DNA of 8,201 bases, taken from assembly GCA_019750655.1 (NCBI GenBank), contig JAIEOG010000229.1, forward strand, positions 1 to 8,201, written 5' to 3'. The position numbers and the translations under genes are program-made. The notes under the pieces are model-generated. The model did no database searches. It was not told the DNA's origin and was given only the letters and a program-made list of their open reading frames with translations. How positions within the stretch are numbered: position 1 is the stretch's first letter; each line of letters begins with the position of its first letter. This stretch comes from a bacterium. Lineage in GTDB: Bacteria > Bdellovibrionota > FAC87 > UBA2466. Positions 5,952 through 8,201 of the stretch are shown one piece after another.

Positions 5952-7607
5952 ATGGTGACGCAGCCCTTTGCTCTCCGTACCTTGCACCTTTCCGGATCCG
6001 ATCGAGAGATTGGCCGGCAACATGGCGAGGCTTTGGGAGAGTGCGTTGGACAGGGGATGATCGCTTTTTACCGCGGGGTGGTAGGGCGGCTGCTTTCGCG
6101 TTCCCAGCCCGTTCTCCGGCCAGCGTTAAACAGTCTTTTTGTGAACCCCTGGTTGCGGCGGATGCCCAGTGAGAGCGCCACTCAGAGAATCCAAGGCCTC
6201 GCCGAAGTTTCAGGCATCCCCGAGGGGGATCTCCGGCTTGCGTTGGTGCTTCCGGATGTCGGCCCGCTCCTCCAAGGGGCTTTGGGCAAATGGTTTCCAT
6301 CGCTTTATGCCGACCTTTCGCAGATTCGGCTGGGTTGTTCGAGTTTCATGGCTTCGGGCGAGCGTTTTCTCGTCGGGCGAAATCTGGATTTCCCGGGCGT
6401 GGGGTATTGGGACCGCTTCCCTGTCATCCAATGTGTCACCCCCAAGCAGGGCTTGCGGGCGATCCACTTTACAACCGCGGGCGTCCCGATCGGTGGAATC
6501 ACAGGCATTAACGAGGCGCAGATCTTTGTCGCCATTCACCAGCACTACTGCCGTACTTATTCCCTTTCTGGAACGCTGCCCTTCCTGATTGGGGAGCGGA
6601 TTCTCAACGAAGCCCGTTCGTTGAAAGACGCTCAGGAGATCCTGCAGTCCGCACGTCTATCGAATGGCTGGGCATTCATTCTTGCCGACGGAAAAACACG
6701 CGAAAGCTTAGTTTGGGAAGCGAGTCCCAATACCCACGCAGTGCTGCAGCCCCAGGGTGGCGTTTTGGCGCATGCGAATGCGTTCCAATCGACGGCGTGC
6801 CGCGGGGAGGAGTATGCCACGACTGCGCAAATGGCTTGGGACAACCAGGCTCGCCGCCAGCGTCTCGAAGCGCTGGTGCGCAAGGCGGGGCCGGGACTTA
6901 CTCCCGCACAAGCCTGCGCGGCGATCTCCGATCACTGGGATGGCTTTTGGGAAGAAGAAAAAGTCGTCAACCGCACCGTTTCGATGGGGTTGAACGTCCA
7001 GTCCGTGGTCGTAGATCCAGAGCGGATGGAGGCTTGGGTCGCGACCGGTGAAACGCCCGTGCACCTTCGCGAATACCAGAAAGTCGATCTCGCGGCCCTC
7101 TTCGCGGGGCAATCGGGTTTGGCTGAAGAGCGTTTGCCGGGCTTTCGTTTCTCCGATCCGCGCCAAGCGGCGGCGAAAGAGGCTTACGTGGGTGGGTTTG
7201 GCGCCTGGTTGGATGGCGACCGAGAGAAAGCTCGCCTGTGTGCTGAGGCTTCTCTACAGTCTTGGATGACGCCGGAGATTGCGCTCACCGCCGCGATTTG
7301 CCGACTGCAAATGGGGGAGTTTTCTCAGGCGGCGGACGTATTGGAGGCCGCAGCCGGTTGGATGGAGTCTCGGCTGGAAGACCGCAGTGAACGGCCGCCA
7401 GAGTATTTTGAAAATCGTCTTTACCGTGGGCGTGTCTGCGATCTGTTGGGCAAGCGGGAGGAGGCTAAAGCGCACTATGCCGCGGTCGCCTCTGCTCCGG
7501 GACTTCAGGACGCGCATGTGCGGCGGATAGCACAAAGAGCGCGGCGCTTCTCGGCGCGGCAGCTCCGTTTTGCGATGCCGTTCTCTTCCTACGCCCCGTT
7601 TTTTTGA
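5952..7607 (+). CDS. C45-family autoproteolytic Ntn hydrolase/acyltransferase with TPR-like tail
   Basis: The 551-residue product resembles the acyl-CoA:6-aminopenicillanate acyltransferase (peptidase C45) family of N-terminal-nucleophile enzymes, which hydrolyse or transfer amide-linked acyl groups. Family marks are LSGSDREIGRQHGEALG near the start, then LGCSSFMASGERFLVGRNLDF (127-147, quoted whole only for position), where Cys129 is the predicted nucleophile. GGVLAHANAF (269-278), with H274 and N276, matches the family's ahtN.f block. Family enzymes self-cleave before this Cys; the fungal enzyme cuts Gly-Cys, as would Gly128-Cys129 here, giving fragments of about 128 and 423 residues. Residues about 408-510 are helical and TPR-like (AWLDGDREKARLCAEASL, YRGRVCDLLGKREEAKAHY). 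ATG at 5952 was preferred; upstream in-frame starts overlap the divergent gene. No signal peptide or Shine-Dalgarno is seen. The substrate is unknown. Confidence 0.85.
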   Translation: MVTQPFALRTLHLSGSDREIGRQHGEALGECVGQGMIAFYRGVVGRLLSRSQPVLRPALNSLFVNPWLRRMPSESATQRIQGLAEVSGIPEGDLRLALVLPDVGPLLQGALGKWFPSLYADLSQIRLGCSSFMASGERFLVGRNLDFPGVGYWDRFPVIQCVTPKQGLRAIHFTTAGVPIGGITGINEAQIFVAIHQHYCRTYSLSGTLPFLIGERILNEARSLKDAQEILQSARLSNGWAFILADGKTRESLVWEASPNTHAVLQPQGGVLAHANAFQSTACRGEEYATTAQMAWDNQARRQRLEALVRKAGPGLTPAQACAAISDHWDGFWEEEKVVNRTVSMGLNVQSVVVDPERMEAWVATGETPVHLREYQKVDLAALFAGQSGLAEERLPGFRFSDPRQAAAKEAYVGGFGAWLDGDREKARLCAEASLQSWMTPEIALTAAICRLQMGEFSQAADVLEAAAGWMESRLEDRSERPPEYFENRLYRGRVCDLLGKREEAKAHYAAVASAPGLQDAHVRRIAQRARRFSARQLRFAMPFSSYAPFF

Positions 7608-7623
7608 GGACTCAGCCTCGGTT

Positions 7624-8046
7624 CTATTCGCCGGCTTGGGTCGCTATGGCGATCTTTTCTGCGCCAGCGGAGCGGGCAGCGTCCATCACTTTTACGGCTT
7701 TGCCGAGGAAGATGGCTTCGTCGCCGCGGATAACGACGGCCTTGTTGGTCGTTTTATCCAAGGCGTCTTTGAGCACGGTCGCGAGTGCGTTTTCCGTGGC
7801 GGCCACTTCATTGACGAGGATTCCACCGTCTTTGCTGACGGTCACGTAAATAGGTTTGCCCGATTCGGCCTGGGTCACCGACGTCGTTTTGGCTGAAGGC
7901 AGTTTTACGTTCATGCCGCTTTCTAGCATCGCGGAACTTGAGATCATGAAGATGATCAGCAATACGAGGAAGATATCGGTCAGAGGCGTGATGTTGATCT
8001 CAGCAACAATCGCGTCGTCGTCGGTTTCGCTAAAACGCATCGCCAT
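7624..8046 (-). CDS. ExbD/TolR-family proton-channel subunit
   Basis: ExbD/TolR proteins work with ExbB/TolQ in the inner membrane to convert proton motive force into work on the outer membrane (TonB-dependent uptake or Tol-Pal function). The 140-residue protein has a short cytoplasmic N-terminus, one membrane helix beginning EINITPLTDIFLVLLIIFMI (16-35) with the essential proton-path Asp at residue 24, and a periplasmic domain (about 45-140). ATG at 8046 follows a GAGG Shine-Dalgarno by 6 nt, and that GAGG overlaps the stop of the upstream exbB-type gene; an ATG two codons later is the alternative. ExbD and TolR cannot be told apart here because no tonB, tolA or pal gene is in the window. 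The 3' end converges on the hydrolase gene with 16 nt between stops. Confidence 0.93.
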   Translation of the reverse strand: MAMRFSETDDDAIVAEINITPLTDIFLVLLIIFMISSSAMLESGMNVKLPSAKTTSVTQAESGKPIYVTVSKDGGILVNEVAATENALATVLKDALDKTTNKAVVIRGDEAIFLGKAVKVMDAARSAGAEKIAIATQAGE

Positions 8047-8054
8047 AGGAGACC

Positions 8055-8201
8055 TCAGGTGCTCGCTTTTTCTGCAAAGCACTCGTCGACTAATTCATCG
8101 AGAGTAAGCTTTACGCCCGTCATCATCTGGTTCGCTGCCGTGGTGAAAATGTTGTAAGCGAACAAAGCCAAGATAGCGACGATAAGGCCCGTCGCGGTTG
8201 C
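8055..8201 (-). CDS. ExbB/TolQ/MotA-family proton-channel subunit, C-terminal part only
   Basis: Only the last 48 residues and the TGA stop lie in the window; the start is beyond the right edge. The visible part begins ATATGLIVAILALFAYNIF, matching the last membrane helix of ExbB/TolQ (ATaxGLxxAIPAxxaYN), followed by a 29-residue cytoplasmic tail. Together with the exbD-type gene 8 nt downstream it would form the proton-driven motor complex in the inner membrane. The usual proline in AIPA is replaced by leucine (AILA). The gene order and the helix motif make the family secure, but the subfamily is open. Confidence 0.88.
   Translation of the reverse strand, partial: ATATGLIVAILALFAYNIFTTAANQMMTGVKLTLDELVDECFAEKAST

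Noticed and set aside
5892..6023. Longer membrane protein starting from ATG 6023.
   Set aside because: The extra 44 residues are not membrane-like and lie opposite the hydrolase coding region; GTG 5891 has GGAGG just upstream.
7605..7621. GAGG/CCTC hairpin at the convergent junction as a bidirectional terminator.
   Set aside because: The stem is only 4 bp, and neither strand has a U-run after it; the T7 run precedes it on the plus strand.

Overview
The window comes from a Gram-negative (diderm) bacterium with moderately high GC, probably in the mid-50s percent judged by eye. The diderm call rests on an ExbB/ExpD-type (ExbB/ExbD) motor pair at the right edge. The standard genetic code fits every gene. 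The phylum cannot be fixed from this sequence. The gene order ffh-rpsP-khpA-rimM-trmD occurs in many phyla, and the VLCAD/ACAD9-like acyl-CoA dehydrogenase only weakly suggests a deltaproteobacterial, bdellovibrionotal or acidobacterial type of organism (inference).

Positions 1-4809 are a tightly packed minus-strand block. In transcription order it holds a long acyl-CoA dehydrogenase, ffh (SRP GTPase), rpsP (ribosomal protein bS16), khpA (small KH RNA-binding protein), rimM (16S processing factor) and trmD (tRNA m1G37 methyltransferase, cut off by the window edge). Spacing is 11, 48 and 57 nt, then overlaps of 4 nt (ATGA) and 8 nt (ATGTCTAA). This is a translation and protein-targeting operon headed, unusually, by a fatty-acid oxidation gene.

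Positions 4810-5201 are a 392-nt gap with no convincing gene but clear structure. It has two GC-rich hairpins, the second followed by U-tracts on the minus strand. They share repeated AAGGGG/CCCCTT elements that allow alternative pairing. A longer imperfect fold lies at 5042-5158, and a small hairpin covers the ribosome-binding site of the dehydrogenase gene. It may be a terminator, an attenuating leader, a small RNA, or a mixture.

Positions 5202-7607 hold two divergent genes sharing a 60-nt start region. Leftward is a 229-residue polytopic membrane protein resembling the DUF975/GPDase-membrane-domain group. Rightward is a 551-residue C45-type (acyl-CoA:6-aminopenicillanate acyltransferase-like) Ntn hydrolase with a predicted Gly128-Cys129 self-cleavage site and a TPR-like C-terminal tail. 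Positions 7624-8201 hold, on the minus strand, an ExbD/TolR protein and the last 48 residues of an ExbB/TolQ/MotA protein, converging on the hydrolase gene.

No CRISPR array, insertion sequence, tRNA, rRNA or phage gene was seen. Most of the window is ordinary housekeeping. The parts most worth a second look are the structured 4.8-5.2 kb gap and the Ntn-hydrolase/TPR gene with its apparently leaderless start.
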